Origin: Companilactobacillus nodensis DSM 19682 = JCM 14932 = NBRC 107160
GTDB lineage: Bacteria; Bacillota; Bacilli; Lactobacillales; Lactobacillaceae
NCBI RefSeq assembly: GCF_000615905.1
Contig: NZ_BAMN01000004.1
Location: 62,001-126,000, forward strand
Length of the DNA stretch: 64,000 nucleotides
Direction of reading: 5' to 3'
In this document: positions 31,334-40,172 of the stretch, piece after piece
How positions within the stretch are numbered: position 1 is the stretch's first letter
Layout of the letters: the number at the start of each line of letters is the position of its first letter
Notes under the pieces: model-generated
The model's database searches: none
What the model was told of the DNA's origin: nothing
What the model saw: the letters and a program-made list of their open reading frames with translations, nothing else
Translations under genes and position numbers: made by a program

Positions 31334-31549
31334 TTATTTTGTCATAGCTGGCTTAGCTACAACTTTAATTGGATGAGCTACATCAATAATATCAGAGAAT
31401 CTGTTAGTAACATAATCTCTCATACTGTCACTGGCTTCCTTCTTAGAAACATTGTGACAAATGCGCTTCTTAGCAATTCGTTGGCCTGTCTTATCTAAGA
31501 ATTTGCATGTTACTTCATAATCGCCATGATTACCAAAAAACAACATCAT
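31334..31549 (-). CDS. Small protein of unknown function (71 residues)
   Basis: I do not recognise this family. The sequence (MMLFFGNHGDYEVTCKF...) is soluble-looking, basic, and has a regular beta-rich first half. AGGGGGTCAC-type purines precede the start, and a terminator follows, which supports a real gene. The upstream gap (31550-31739) is AT-rich with no further gene. Confidence 0.55.
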   Translation of the reverse strand: MMLFFGNHGDYEVTCKFLDKTGQRIAKKRICHNVSKKEASDSMRDYVTNRFSDIIDVAHPIKVVAKPAMTK

Positions 31550-31766
31550 TGTGACCCCCTTTTATAAAATGATAAATACCCCTGATGTTTCGACCAGATA
31601 TTTATACCACTTTTCAAAAGACGTTACAACACCTTTTGATCAAATTCATTAAAAAAGAATCTTTGTGCAATAGTTCTTATTTTCCATGAAAAAAAATATG
31701 ATATTATTGACTATAAATAGAAAATTGTTTAGTTAACTTATGGGATACGTATTTAGGGAGAAAAAT

Positions 31767-32591
31767 ATGGATAGACGCACTAACAGAGAAAACCGTAAAC
31801 GTAGTTCTAATACACAAAATAATAATCACAATAGTCAAAGCAGAGTTCAAAGAAACATGGAACGAAGCACCGCTCCAAATAGCCGCTCTGCCCGCGGATC
31901 AATGCGGCGTCAAAATACACCTTTTTACCAAAAAAACTCTTTTATTATTTCTATGATAATCGCGGCAATCGTCATCATCGTAGCTGGATTAATCATCTGG
32001 CGAGTTAACGCTTCAAAAGATACTGCGCCTAAATCAAATAATATTGAAAAAGTTCAATCGAGCAAAAAATCTACGCCAAAGAAAAAAGTTAAAGCTAAAA
32101 AACCTACCAAGCAGGCTGCTCAAAAAGCAACCGATGAAACCAAAGATAAACAAGCTGATAAAAAGAATGACTCAAAGGAAAACTCCGTCAATAACGCTGG
32201 TACGTACAACAAACTCAGCTATGACACTGACTGGTTTACTTTCAAGATTTCTAACGATGTCAAACTTGTCAAAGATGCCAATGGCGAAGCTGCTTTACTA
32301 GTCAAATATAATTACACTAACAAGACCCAAACAGCACAAATACCGCAACAAGTTCAAGCCAATTCCATTATCTTAAAACAAGATGATAAGCAACTTGATC
32401 CCACTGGTGCAACTGGTGATTATGCTGGACTAGTCAATGCTTCCAACACGCAACAAGTTCAACCTGGTAAGAGCTTCGACGGCGCATTACTGGTCAAAGT
32501 AAATAACACTGATTCTGATGTCAACATGTACTTCAGAAATATTAAGACGAACGACCTGATGGATACGATGCAACCATTCAAACTAAAATAA
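31767..32591 (+). CDS. Membrane-anchored DUF5067-like protein
   Basis: 274 residues from ATG 31767 behind GGGAG. A basic Asn/Arg-rich cytoplasmic tail (1-60), one membrane helix (FIISMIIAAIVIIVAGLIIW, about 63-82), a Lys-rich low-complexity linker (95-150), then an extracellular beta domain (WFTFKISNDVKLVKDANGEAALLVKYNYTNKT) of the DUF5067/DUF4352 immunoglobulin-like type. Function unknown; an exposed surface domain is likely. Confidence 0.75.
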   Translation: MDRRTNRENRKRSSNTQNNNHNSQSRVQRNMERSTAPNSRSARGSMRRQNTPFYQKNSFIISMIIAAIVIIVAGLIIWRVNASKDTAPKSNNIEKVQSSKKSTPKKKVKAKKPTKQAAQKATDETKDKQADKKNDSKENSVNNAGTYNKLSYDTDWFTFKISNDVKLVKDANGEAALLVKYNYTNKTQTAQIPQQVQANSIILKQDDKQLDPTGATGDYAGLVNASNTQQVQPGKSFDGALLVKVNNTDSDVNMYFRNIKTNDLMDTMQPFKLK

Positions 32592-32595
32592 CACC

Positions 32596-32628
32596 AAAAA
32601 GGATTCTCCTCACGGGGAATCCTTTTTA
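32596..32628. terminator. Bidirectional terminator
   Basis: AAAAAGGATTCTCCT/GGGGAATCCTTTTT hairpin between converging genes. Confidence 0.85.
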
Positions 32629-33381
32629 GTTTATGATCAAGCCTTTAGTTTGCTTACGCGCAATAATAATTGTCAAAATTAACCAGACGATACAAATGAT
32701 TAATGCTGCCATCGAGAATTGCATCTTAGCTGCCTCTCTAAGCGTACTTGGCGACAACAATGGGAACAGGTCTTTGAGCATATGCAAAGCCACTACAAGC
32801 AGCAAATTATTCGTTTTAACGTAGATTGCACCCAACAGTAATCCGAAGGAAATTGCGAAGATCACTTGGATCGAAACATATCCAAAGGAAATACTTTTCA
32901 AATTGATCAAATGCATTAATCCAAATAAGATACTAGAACCGACCACAGCGTAATAAGCATTACCTCTGAACTGTTTTAAGAACAACGGGATCAACAGCCC
33001 TCGGAAGCAAAACTCTTCGGCTAAACCGACTAAAATCGTCATGATCAGTACATCCATTTGGAACCGCATGTCTTTGACAAAAAACATTGCTGCACTCGAA
33101 TATGCTACAAAAATTATTGTGGGTAAAGCAGTACTGAACTGATCGAATATTTTATCTGCATTGAACCAATTGATCGATTGGTGAAACCACAGTCGATTCA
33201 AGAAGTATGCGACTAAAAATACAATCAGGTCAGCTAACCCTTGTTTGGTATTCGTCGGCAATCCTGACGGTATGATTGTCGCAGCAGTGTACAACATAAT
33301 TGGAAATATCAACCAAACTACAATTATCTTGAGGGGTGAAGATTTAATTATTTTCATTTTATCTGACGCCACTCTTTTCAT
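32626..33381 (-). CDS. CPBP-family intramembrane metalloprotease (CAAX/Abi)
   Basis: 251 residues, about eight membrane segments. All CPBP motifs are present: EEFCFRG (motif 1, about residue 141), LMHL (motif 2) and ALHMLKD (motif 3). In lactobacilli such proteins can be immunity or processing proteases. No bacteriocin gene is beside it. The start could also be the internal ATG nine codons downstream. Confidence 0.88.
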   Translation of the reverse strand: MKRVASDKMKIIKSSPLKIIVVWLIFPIMLYTAATIIPSGLPTNTKQGLADLIVFLVAYFLNRLWFHQSINWFNADKIFDQFSTALPTIIFVAYSSAAMFFVKDMRFQMDVLIMTILVGLAEEFCFRGLLIPLFLKQFRGNAYYAVVGSSILFGLMHLINLKSISFGYVSIQVIFAISFGLLLGAIYVKTNNLLLVVALHMLKDLFPLLSPSTLREAAKMQFSMAALIICIVWLILTIIIARKQTKGLIIN

Positions 33382-33423
33382 TTTTGAATAATTTTAACAT
33401 TTTTAATTATTTTTAAAAATTAT

Positions 33424-33572
33424 TTGACATGGAACGCGTTCGATATAGTACTCTATACATGTCGATTGGTGGTGGTCGTTACCATTATTCGACGGTAATC
33501 CCAACAAATCTTTGATAATCTTGAAAGATTCTCACCCTTCAATGATACTTTCAAGTTGGTCATGTAAATGAC
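33424..33572. other. Structured intergenic region, candidate RNA
   Basis: No gene. Consecutive stems: GACATG/CATGTC with inner TATAG/CTATA and a palindrome GAACGCGTTC; TTACC/GGTAA; CTTGAAAG/CTTTCAAG closed by CCAAC/GTTGG; GGTCAT/ATGACC. Read on the minus strand it would be the leader of the CPBP gene. On the plus strand a TTGACA and a terminator at 33600 bracket it, but no good -10 follows. Confidence 0.4.
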
Positions 33573-33599
33573 CCCAAAATATAAATACTCAAAAATAAT

Positions 33600-33617
33600 A
33601 GACGCCATTCGGCGTCT
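33600..33617. terminator. Terminator after the DUF956 gene
   Basis: AGACGCC/GGCGTCT 7-bp stem, 4-base loop, T-rich on both sides. Confidence 0.75.
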
Positions 33618-33996
33618 ATTTGCTTTTTCTAGTAAAAATATTTTTAAAACTACGACCTAGTACTTGGAAGAATCCTAACGATTGAACAATATCATTAGGA
33701 TTCACATATTTGCGAATCGTACGCAAAGCTTTTTTGGGATCTTTTGATGAAAAAGTAAACAGACCATTCTTCTTCGTTTTGAAAGCATAACGTGGGATCC
33801 ACTTACCGCCAAAAATAACTGAGACGATTACTTTATCGACTTCTTTCCAAGGTATTTGAATAAAGTTCTTCTTATCACGATCACTATAAAATTCAAATCC
33901 CTTATCACCGATCATGATCTTACCGTATTCTGATAATCCCATGTGAGAAGTCCCATCGATGACGAGATCGGACTTTGTGTTGATTGATTGGACCAT
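33616..33996 (-). CDS. manO: DUF956 protein (ManO-like) of the mannose PTS
   Basis: 126 residues matching the DUF956 family, which is found almost only behind mannose-type PTS genes in lactic acid bacteria. IPWKEVDKVIVSVIFGGKWIPRY is the PH-like core. A regulatory or PTS-accessory role is assumed. A hairpin separates it from IID, so its expression may be reduced relative to the PTS. Confidence 0.88.
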   Translation of the reverse strand: MVQSINTKSDLVIDGTSHMGLSEYGKIMIGDKGFEFYSDRDKKNFIQIPWKEVDKVIVSVIFGGKWIPRYAFKTKKNGLFTFSSKDPKKALRTIRKYVNPNDIVQSLGFFQVLGRSFKNIFTRKSK

Positions 33997-34047
33997 TTAA
34001 TCCACTCCATTTCTTTGACAATTAATAATTATTCATATTATACAACT

Positions 34048-34078
34048 AAAAAAAGGATGAACCCATAAGAGTCCATCC
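34048..34078 (-). terminator. Partial terminator between IID and DUF956
   Basis: GGATGGAC/GTTCATCC hairpin followed by seven Ts on the minus strand. Confidence 0.75.
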
Positions 34079-34107
34079 AATAAGGAGCCAAATGCTCGAT
34101 TAAATTA

Positions 34108-35019
34108 TTACATAATGTGAAGAACGTGTAGAACAACACCAACAACGAATAATCCAAGGATAATGATGATTGGTGAAACTTTCTTCTTTAGTAACCACAT
34201 ACAGAAGAATGTTAGTAACAAAGCAGCCAAACCTGGTACCAATTGATCCAAGTTATCTTGCAATGTTGTAACTTTGTCAGGTGTTAGTGATAAACCAGCT
34301 TTTTGTTGAATAAGAGCTTGTTGAACACCTTTTGCACCTGCTGGTAAATGAGCCCAGTCGATGAAGGCACCTTTATCAAGTTTAACTGTCGAAACAGTCG
34401 GTGTGAACTTAACAACAACCCAACGGTTGATCAACGATCCTAAGATAAACATACCTAGAATTGAAGCACCTTTAGTGATGTCTTGTAGCAAACCACCAGA
34501 CATATCTTCTGTGATAGCTGAACCGGCTTTGTAACCTAGTTCTTGTGTATACCACATGAATCCCATACGAATTGCATTCCATACTACGAAGTAAATGATT
34601 GGTCCTAAGATGCTACCTGTCATAGCTAGTGAAGCGGCTAAGGCACCAACAATAGGCTTAACAGTGAACCAGAACACAGGATCACCAATACCAGCCAAAG
34701 GACCCATCATACCAACTTTAACACCTTGGATAGCAACGTCGTCAATAGGAGCACCATTGGCACGTTCTTCTTCAAGGGCCATAGTAACACCTAAGATAGG
34801 TGAAGCTAAGTAAGGGTGAGTATTAAAGAATTCCAAGTGACGCTTCAAAGCAGCGGCACGGTCTTCCTTAGTTGTATATAATTTTTTAAGTGCTGGAATC
34901 AATGAATATGCCCAGCCACCGTTTTGCATACGTTCGTAGTTCCATGAACCTTGGATGAAAGTTGAACGCCACCAAACGGAGATTCTATCTTTTTTAGATA
35001 ACTTTATTTCTTCTGCCAT
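34108..35019 (-). CDS. manZ: Mannose-family PTS component IID
   Basis: 303 residues. SWNYERMQNGGWAYSLIPALKKLY and GDPVFWFTVKPIVGALAASLA are IID landmarks, with membrane segments in the second half. Together with IIC it forms the channel for mannose/glucose. 18 bases after IIC. Confidence 0.95.
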   Translation of the reverse strand: MAEEIKLSKKDRISVWWRSTFIQGSWNYERMQNGGWAYSLIPALKKLYTTKEDRAAALKRHLEFFNTHPYLASPILGVTMALEEERANGAPIDDVAIQGVKVGMMGPLAGIGDPVFWFTVKPIVGALAASLAMTGSILGPIIYFVVWNAIRMGFMWYTQELGYKAGSAITEDMSGGLLQDITKGASILGMFILGSLINRWVVVKFTPTVSTVKLDKGAFIDWAHLPAGAKGVQQALIQQKAGLSLTPDKVTTLQDNLDQLVPGLAALLLTFFCMWLLKKKVSPIIIILGLFVVGVVLHVLHIM

Positions 35020-35036
35020 TTTTTTCTTCCTCCGTC

Positions 35037-35846
35037 CTAGTAATTATCTATTATGTCGCCAACTGGATCACCGGTGTTTGAACCTCCACCGCCATTGTTT
35101 GAACCACCACTCTTAGAAAGAGTTAAGTAGATCAAGGCTAGTGAGATACCGATAGTACCAAGTGCGATAAGTGTAAGCTGTGTAACTGTAGCTAGAACGA
35201 AACCAATTGCGAAGAATGGCCATACTTCTTTAGAAGCCATCATGTTGATAACCATTGCATAACCAACAGCAACAACCATACCACCACCAACGGCAAGACC
35301 GTCAGTTAACCATGTAGGCATTGCTTGTAGCATACCTCTAACGGGACCAGCACCAACAGCAAGAATCATAGCTGCAGGGATAGCGATACGAACACCTTGT
35401 AAACAGATAGCAATAATTTGCCATAGTTCAATCTTTCTAAAACTACCTTCCTCAGCAGCTTTATCCATGATATGAACAATACCAGTTGTGATTGTACGAA
35501 CGATGATTGTTAGTAACAATCCAGCAACGGCAAGAGGAACAGCGATAGCAATGGCTGATGTAACACCGGCCTTACCTTCGCCACCTAAAACCAAAATAAT
35601 TGCGGAAGCAACAGATGCCAAAGCAGCATCGGGAGCAACAGCGGCACCAATATTTGCCCAACCTAAGGCGATCATTTGTAGTGAACCACCTAGGATCAAA
35701 CAAGGTACTAAATTACCTGTAACTAAGCCGATTAAAGTACATGCGATAACGGGTTGGTGAAAATGGAATTCATCAAGAATACCTTCCATACCAGCTAGGA
35801 ATGATACTAGAACGACTAATACAATTTGAATAGCATTTAATTGCAT
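35037..35846 (-). CDS. manY: Mannose-family PTS component IIC
   Basis: 269 residues with many membrane segments. GGSLQMIALGWANIGAAVAPDAALASV is the IIC signature. C-terminal Ser/Gly/Asn-rich tail. Second gene of the PTS operon. Confidence 0.95.
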   Translation of the reverse strand: MQLNAIQIVLVVLVSFLAGMEGILDEFHFHQPVIACTLIGLVTGNLVPCLILGGSLQMIALGWANIGAAVAPDAALASVASAIILVLGGEGKAGVTSAIAIAVPLAVAGLLLTIIVRTITTGIVHIMDKAAEEGSFRKIELWQIIAICLQGVRIAIPAAMILAVGAGPVRGMLQAMPTWLTDGLAVGGGMVVAVGYAMVINMMASKEVWPFFAIGFVLATVTQLTLIALGTIGISLALIYLTLSKSGGSNNGGGGSNTGDPVGDIIDNY

Positions 35847-35877
35847 AAGTATTAACCCTCCATAATATATCTAAAAA

Positions 35878-36852
35878 TTATTTATTCTTATTTATCTCAT
35901 CTTGAGCTTTGTTCAAGATGGCATCCATATTGTCCTTTGAATCTGTTGGGACTTTACGAACATCAAACTTAACACCTTTATCCTCAAGTTTCTTGAATGT
36001 ATCGATATCATTTTGGTCAAAAGCCAAAACCTTATTAGGTTGAACTTTACCAACTGAGTGAGCCATTGATCCAACGTTAAGTTCTTTCAATGGAACACCA
36101 CCTTCAATAGCACGTAGTGCATCTTGAGGTGTTTCGAATAATAGCAATGCACGTTGACCACCGAAGTGTTTGTCATCTTTTGCTAATTTGATCATTTGGT
36201 CAACTGGAACAACGTGAGCTTTAACACCAACTGGTGCAGCTTGTTGAATCAATTGAGTACGTAGATCATCTTTAGCAACAGCATCAGATACAACGATAAT
36301 ACGTGTAGGTGTTACTGATTTTGACCATGCAGTAGCAACTTGTCCATGAAGTAGACGTGAATCAATACGTGCTAAGACGTAATCAAATGATCCTGGTCTA
36401 CCAGCATTAGCTGAAGTATCAGCAGGTGCGGCAGCTTTAGCTTCTTTTGGTTGAAGTGATTCTGGACGAACCTTAACTCCCTCTTTTGCTGTTTCAATGA
36501 TATGTGCGGCAATTTCTTGGGCACTTTCCATTGATAGACGTGAAGCATATGCTTCGATCAACATTGGTAAGTTCAAGCCGGCAACAACTGCCCACTTGTC
36601 CTTATGTGCTTCAAACAAGCCATTGACTTGATTGAAAGGTGTACCACCCCAAAGATCGACTAGGAACAATACTTGGTCTTGGTCTTTAAAAGTAGCAACT
36701 GCTTCTTCAAGCTTTGCTTTTAAGTCATCAGGTCCCATATCAGGCATCAATGTAACAGCTTGTACATCTTCTTGCTCACCGAAAATCATAGATCCGGATT
36801 GCTTAATGCCCTTGGCGAATTCACCGTGACTAGCAATGATAATCCCTACCAT
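35878..36852 (-). CDS. manX: Mannose-family PTS component IIAB
   Basis: 324 residues, a IIA-IIB fusion. The IIA domain (1-130) carries the phosphorylated His in [10 protein letters not shown] (residue 9). After an Ala/Pro linker (about 138-153) IIB has [15 protein letters not shown] with the second phospho-His near 169. Passes phosphate from HPr to the sugar. In lactobacilli this PTS also signals to CcpA. Confidence 0.96.
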   Translation of the reverse strand: MVGIIIASHGEFAKGIKQSGSMIFGEQEDVQAVTLMPDMGPDDLKAKLEEAVATFKDQDQVLFLVDLWGGTPFNQVNGLFEAHKDKWAVVAGLNLPMLIEAYASRLSMESAQEIAAHIIETAKEGVKVRPESLQPKEAKAAAPADTSANAGRPGSFDYVLARIDSRLLHGQVATAWSKSVTPTRIIVVSDAVAKDDLRTQLIQQAAPVGVKAHVVPVDQMIKLAKDDKHFGGQRALLLFETPQDALRAIEGGVPLKELNVGSMAHSVGKVQPNKVLAFDQNDIDTFKKLEDKGVKFDVRKVPTDSKDNMDAILNKAQDEINKNK

Positions 36853-36881
36853 CTTTAATCCTCCTTATATTTATATATGTA

Positions 36882-36895
36882 TTAAAGCGCTTACA
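36882..36895. promoter_or_regulatory. cre (CcpA) site before manX
   Basis: On the minus strand TGTAAGCGCTTTAA, matching the cre consensus TGWAAGCGYTWNCA at 12 of 14 positions; 30 bases before the manX start. Confidence 0.7.
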
Positions 36896-37042
36896 ACAGC
36901 TACCTTATGGTAACGAGTACACAAAAATAAAATTGAATTATTTCATAATCAAAACGCTTTAATGAGCTCACCCTTCATGTGAACCCTTTCATAATATCAT
37001 TTTTTCAGAAAAAAAACACCACTTTAAACAAAAAAAATCAAT

Positions 37043-37059
37043 TGGCACAAAAATTGCCA
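37043..37059 (-). promoter_or_regulatory. Sigma-54-type promoter candidate for the mannose PTS
   Basis: TGGCACAAAAATTGCCA is nearly palindromic. The plus strand fits the -24/-12 consensus TGGCAC-N5-TTGC exactly; the minus strand, which faces manX 190 bases away, keeps TGGCA and TGC (TGGCAATTTTTGTGCC). Mannose PTS operons are classical RpoN/LevR targets. Confidence 0.5.
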
Positions 37060-37111
37060 TAACGTCAAAGAATAATTATTCGCATTTTTTGATTTTTTTA
37101 CGTCTTCGTTA

Positions 37112-37242
37112 CGATACGGAGTCCTACTGCAATAGGTATTACAGACGGCACTAGTATCGGTATAACCCAAAGTTTACTATTGTTCTAAATAAACAATAGT
37201 AGTCAGCTAACAGTATTGAAAAGCCATACGATCCCCGATACT
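37112..37242. other. Folded region with alternative pairings
   Basis: AGTATCGG (37153) can pair upstream with CGATAC (37112) or downstream with CCGATACT (37235), two exclusive helices. Between lies a 9-bp hairpin ACTATTGTT/AACAATAGT. Candidate small RNA or regulator-binding region. Confidence 0.4.
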
Positions 37243-37573
37243 TTCATGTTTTTGTTCCACTTTAGAGAAATAACTAATTTTTTACATTTTTCCAATTATT
37301 TATTAAGATTCTCTAAAGTCGTTTTTCATAGAATTTAGTAATGGCACCTTACTTGCGCCTATTAATCCCATAGTTATAGCATTTTTAAAAATTGGTAGCG
37401 ACCAGTTAATTTCCTGAAAGTGGTAACTACCTCTTAATTAGGAATAATCCACAACTATTTTAATAGTTAACTTAATCGCAATATTTCTTCATCTGAATAA
37501 CTAGGGCTACCTTGTCATTCTAAAAAATACACTGGATTACTTGTACACAGAATGAACAGGTAAATAGGACAAT

Positions 37574-37616
37574 AAAAAAATCTCTCCGCTCATTTTTTTG
37601 AACGAAGAGACTTTTT
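37574..37616 (-). terminator. Terminator after the DUF4867 gene
   Basis: TCTCTTCGTTC/GAGCGGAGAGA stem with seven Ts on the minus strand. Confidence 0.85.
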
Positions 37617-37617
37617 G

Positions 37618-38298
37618 TTATTTAGCTAAAGGTTTCATAGTAACTAATTTACCAGTCAAACCAACTTTAACTCCAATGGCAATTTTATCTTTTCTGCTTG
37701 GATCAACAACTTGGAACTTATTCTTCTTAACAATACGAGGATTGTTGCTCTTGAAGTCAGCGGGTAACTCTTGGTTTGTTCCTGCAATCAACATAACGAT
37801 GAACTTGAATCCTGAATCGTGAACCTTAATTGGTGCATAGTGAAGAGTATCACTGTAGAATTCAACCACTGTACCAGCTGGTACAAAGAAGATTTGTCCA
37901 TCTTCGCTAGGGCTGTACAAGCCCTTTGTATCTAACACTTGGCGTTTACCAAGAACCATGATGACATCTGTTTGGAAGATGTTCAACTCACTACCTTGGT
38001 GATATTCAATCGCTGTAAAGCTAGTTGATTGTCCAGTACATTCACCGGCTTCAATTGGCATACCAGCGAAGACATCCGTTCCAATCTCTTGAATCGTATT
38101 AATTTCCTCAAGTGCTGGATTAGAAGGTACGTATGTATTACCTGGACTTGAGATCTTAACCTTATTGTTCATAAAGTCGTTGATCTCACTAATATCATAG
38201 TCATTATAAACAGTTCCATACTTCTTAAAGTCAGGATCATCGATCGTTAAAATCTTATAATCTGGATTTAGTTTTTGAAAATCTTCATATGTACTCAT
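37618..38298 (-). CDS. DUF4867 cupin-like protein
   Basis: 226 residues matching DUF4867, a family often next to sugar-catabolism genes in lactobacilli. A beta-rich region (EYHQGSELNIFQTDVIMVLGKRQVL, then FFVPAGTVVEFYSDTLHYAPI) suggests a cupin fold with possible metal/sugar binding. A cre-like site lies upstream, consistent with carbon control. Function unproven. Confidence 0.75.
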   Translation of the reverse strand: MSTYEDFQKLNPDYKILTIDDPDFKKYGTVYNDYDISEINDFMNNKVKISSPGNTYVPSNPALEEINTIQEIGTDVFAGMPIEAGECTGQSTSFTAIEYHQGSELNIFQTDVIMVLGKRQVLDTKGLYSPSEDGQIFFVPAGTVVEFYSDTLHYAPIKVHDSGFKFIVMLIAGTNQELPADFKSNNPRIVKKNKFQVVDPSRKDKIAIGVKVGLTGKLVTMKPLAK

Positions 38299-38355
38299 TA
38301 AATGCTTTCCCCTTTTACTGTTTGTTGTTGTTCATTTCAAACATAATCTAACATC

Positions 38356-38369
38356 TGAAAACGTTTTAG
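38356..38369. promoter_or_regulatory. cre-like site before the DUF4867 gene
   Basis: TGAAAACGTTTTAG, a good half-symmetric match to the CcpA consensus, about 58 bases before the ATG. Confidence 0.5.
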
Positions 38370-38431
38370 TCAAGTCTAACTTCTGGCAGCAAACTAGCAG
38401 CAAAAAGTTCATGAACGCCATTTTATCAGCG

Positions 38432-39762
38432 TTATTTGGCATTCAAAGCAGCCATTGTAATGTAATTATATGGTTGATTAAAGTGAGGTAAGAAAAAGAT
38501 ATCTAACAATTTGAGCTGATCAATTGTAACTTTTTGTTCAATTGCCAGCGAGAACATATGAATTCCCATAGAAATATCGGCAGTTGAACACATCTGCGCC
38601 CCGAGAACTCGGCGATTATCTGCGTCATAGACAATGCGAATCTTAACTTCAGCATTTTCTTTCATGAATCCTGGCTTCTGTGTATCTTCAAAGTCAGTAT
38701 ACAAGACATTGAATCCATTCTTCTTAGCTGCAGTTACTGACATCCCTGTTGAGACCATGTTCAAGCCAAAAATCGAAATACCATTCGATCCCTGCACTCC
38801 AGTTGCATCCAACTTAGTTCCACCGACATTATGACCGGCAACAATCCCTGAACGAACGGCATTGGTTGCTAAGGCGATGTAAGTTGTCTTCTCCAAGGCA
38901 TTCGAATAGATTGTTGCACAATCACCAACAGCATAGACAGAAGGGTCAGATGTCTGTTGATGGTTGTCAACGAAGTAAGCACCATTACGGAATAATTCCA
39001 GATAATCTTTGCCTAAGAAGTTATTAGGTAAGAAGCCAATTGCATTGATAACGAGGTCAACTGGATATTCACCCTTGTTAGTTACAACCGCTTCAACCTT
39101 ATCCGTTCCCTTATATTCCTGAGCACGTTCATTGAAGTGGACATCAATTCCGTGTTTGATCAGATTCTCATCCATCTTGTCAGTGAATTCTTTGTCATAA
39201 TAACTCGATAGTGAACGATCAGCTGTATCAAATAATAAAACATTCTTATTACGACGTTTAACTGCTTCCGCAATCTCAACTCCGATATATCCCGCTCCAA
39301 TAACGGCGATGTTTCGGATATCAAATTGATCCAGCAATTTATCAACTGTTTGACCGTCTTGGAACAACTTCAAGAAATGGATATTCTCTAAGTCAGCCCC
39401 AGGAATATTGGGCTTGATGGGAACAGATCCTGTAGCCAAGATCAATTTGTCATACTTCTCAACAAATGACTTGCCGTCAAGTGAATTGCAATAAATCTTT
39501 TTAGTAATGAAATCAACTTTTGAAACGGAGGTTTCTAAATAAATCTTGGCACCCTTAGCTTCGAAGTCTTCCTTCTTGGTATAGAACAACTTCTCATATG
39601 AGTCGATCTGGCGACCGACCCAGAGTGCTGTTCCACAGCCCAAGTAACTCAAATTGCTGTTTTGATCGATCATCGTTACTTCTTGATCAGGATAATTGTC
39701 CAACAAAGTATTAGCGGCAGCGATGCGGCATGGTTTGAACCAATGATAATTGTTTTTGTCAT
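38432..39762 (-). CDS. NADH oxidase-like FAD/NAD(P) disulfide oxidoreductase, frameshifted
   Basis: The intact frame (from 39706) covers nearly all of a water-forming NADH oxidase/CoA-disulfide reductase-type enzyme: redox Cys in LSYLGCGTALWVG, NAD motif VIGAGYIGVEIAEA, FAD motif VYAVGDCAT. The FAD-binding N-terminus lies in another frame: ATG 39762 encodes MTKTIIIGSNHA, then shifts at about 39726 where CCGCATC should read CCGGCATC. One missing G explains it. If intact it would regenerate NAD+ with oxygen. It follows the choline operon but a terminator intervenes. Confidence 0.85.
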
Positions 39763-39797
39763 TATTTCACCTACTTGATCTACCTATTATTAATTAA

Positions 39798-39845
39798 GAA
39801 AAAAGAAGCTGAACCATCTACGAATGATATCCGGTCAGCTTCTTA
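39798..39845 (-). terminator. Terminator of the choline microcompartment operon
   Basis: GAAGCTGACC/GGTTCAGCTTC stem closed over a long loop, six Ts on the minus strand. Confidence 0.8.
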
Positions 39846-39860
39846 ATTTAATTTTTTAGA

Positions 39861-40160
39861 TTAGTCTTCTTCTGTGATGGCTGCGTTTGTGTGTGGCAAA
39901 ATTGATTCTACTTCTGCGTGTGGACGAGGAATTACGTGAACTGATAGTAATTCTCCAACACGTTGTGCAGCTGCTGCTCCGGCATCTGTAGCTGCTTTAA
40001 CAGCACCAACATCTCCACGAACCATAACTGTGACGATACCACCGCCAACTCTTTCTTTACCTACAAGTGTAACGTTAGCAGCCTTTACCATTGAATCCGC
40101 TGCTTCAATTGAACCGATTAGTCCTTTAGTTTCGATCATACCTAATGCATCTGATTTCAT
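39861..40160 (-). CDS. BMC-H shell protein (last gene of operon)
   Basis: 99 residues, one Pfam-BMC domain: [26 protein letters not shown], then the pore-loop [23 protein letters not shown] and [15 protein letters not shown]. Forms hexameric tiles of the shell. By eye about 80% identical to the first shell gene of the operon (54832-55125), so the operon is bracketed by duplicates. Confidence 0.96.
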   Translation of the reverse strand: MKSDALGMIETKGLIGSIEAADSMVKAANVTLVGKERVGGGIVTVMVRGDVGAVKAATDAGAAAAQRVGELLSVHVIPRPHAEVESILPHTNAAITEED

Positions 40161-40172
40161 TTTTTATTCCTC

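Larger units (their letters stand above)
36853..37617. other. 765-base control region upstream of the mannose PTS
   Basis: No gene. From the manX side it holds a cre site (36882), a sigma-54-like sequence (37043-37059), a folded region with competing helices (37112-37242) and the terminator of the DUF4867 gene (37574). From about 37260 to 37560 I see only AT-rich sequence. Confidence 0.7.

Noticed and set aside
33424-33452. Vegetative promoter starting at TTGACA for a plus-strand RNA
   Set aside because: No acceptable -10 at 16-18 bases; the sequence there is part of a hairpin, so the promoter claim is not supported.
38432-39762. NADH oxidase gene as part of the choline operon
   Set aside because: A strong terminator separates them and no comparable gene is standard in cut loci; functional link remains only a possibility.
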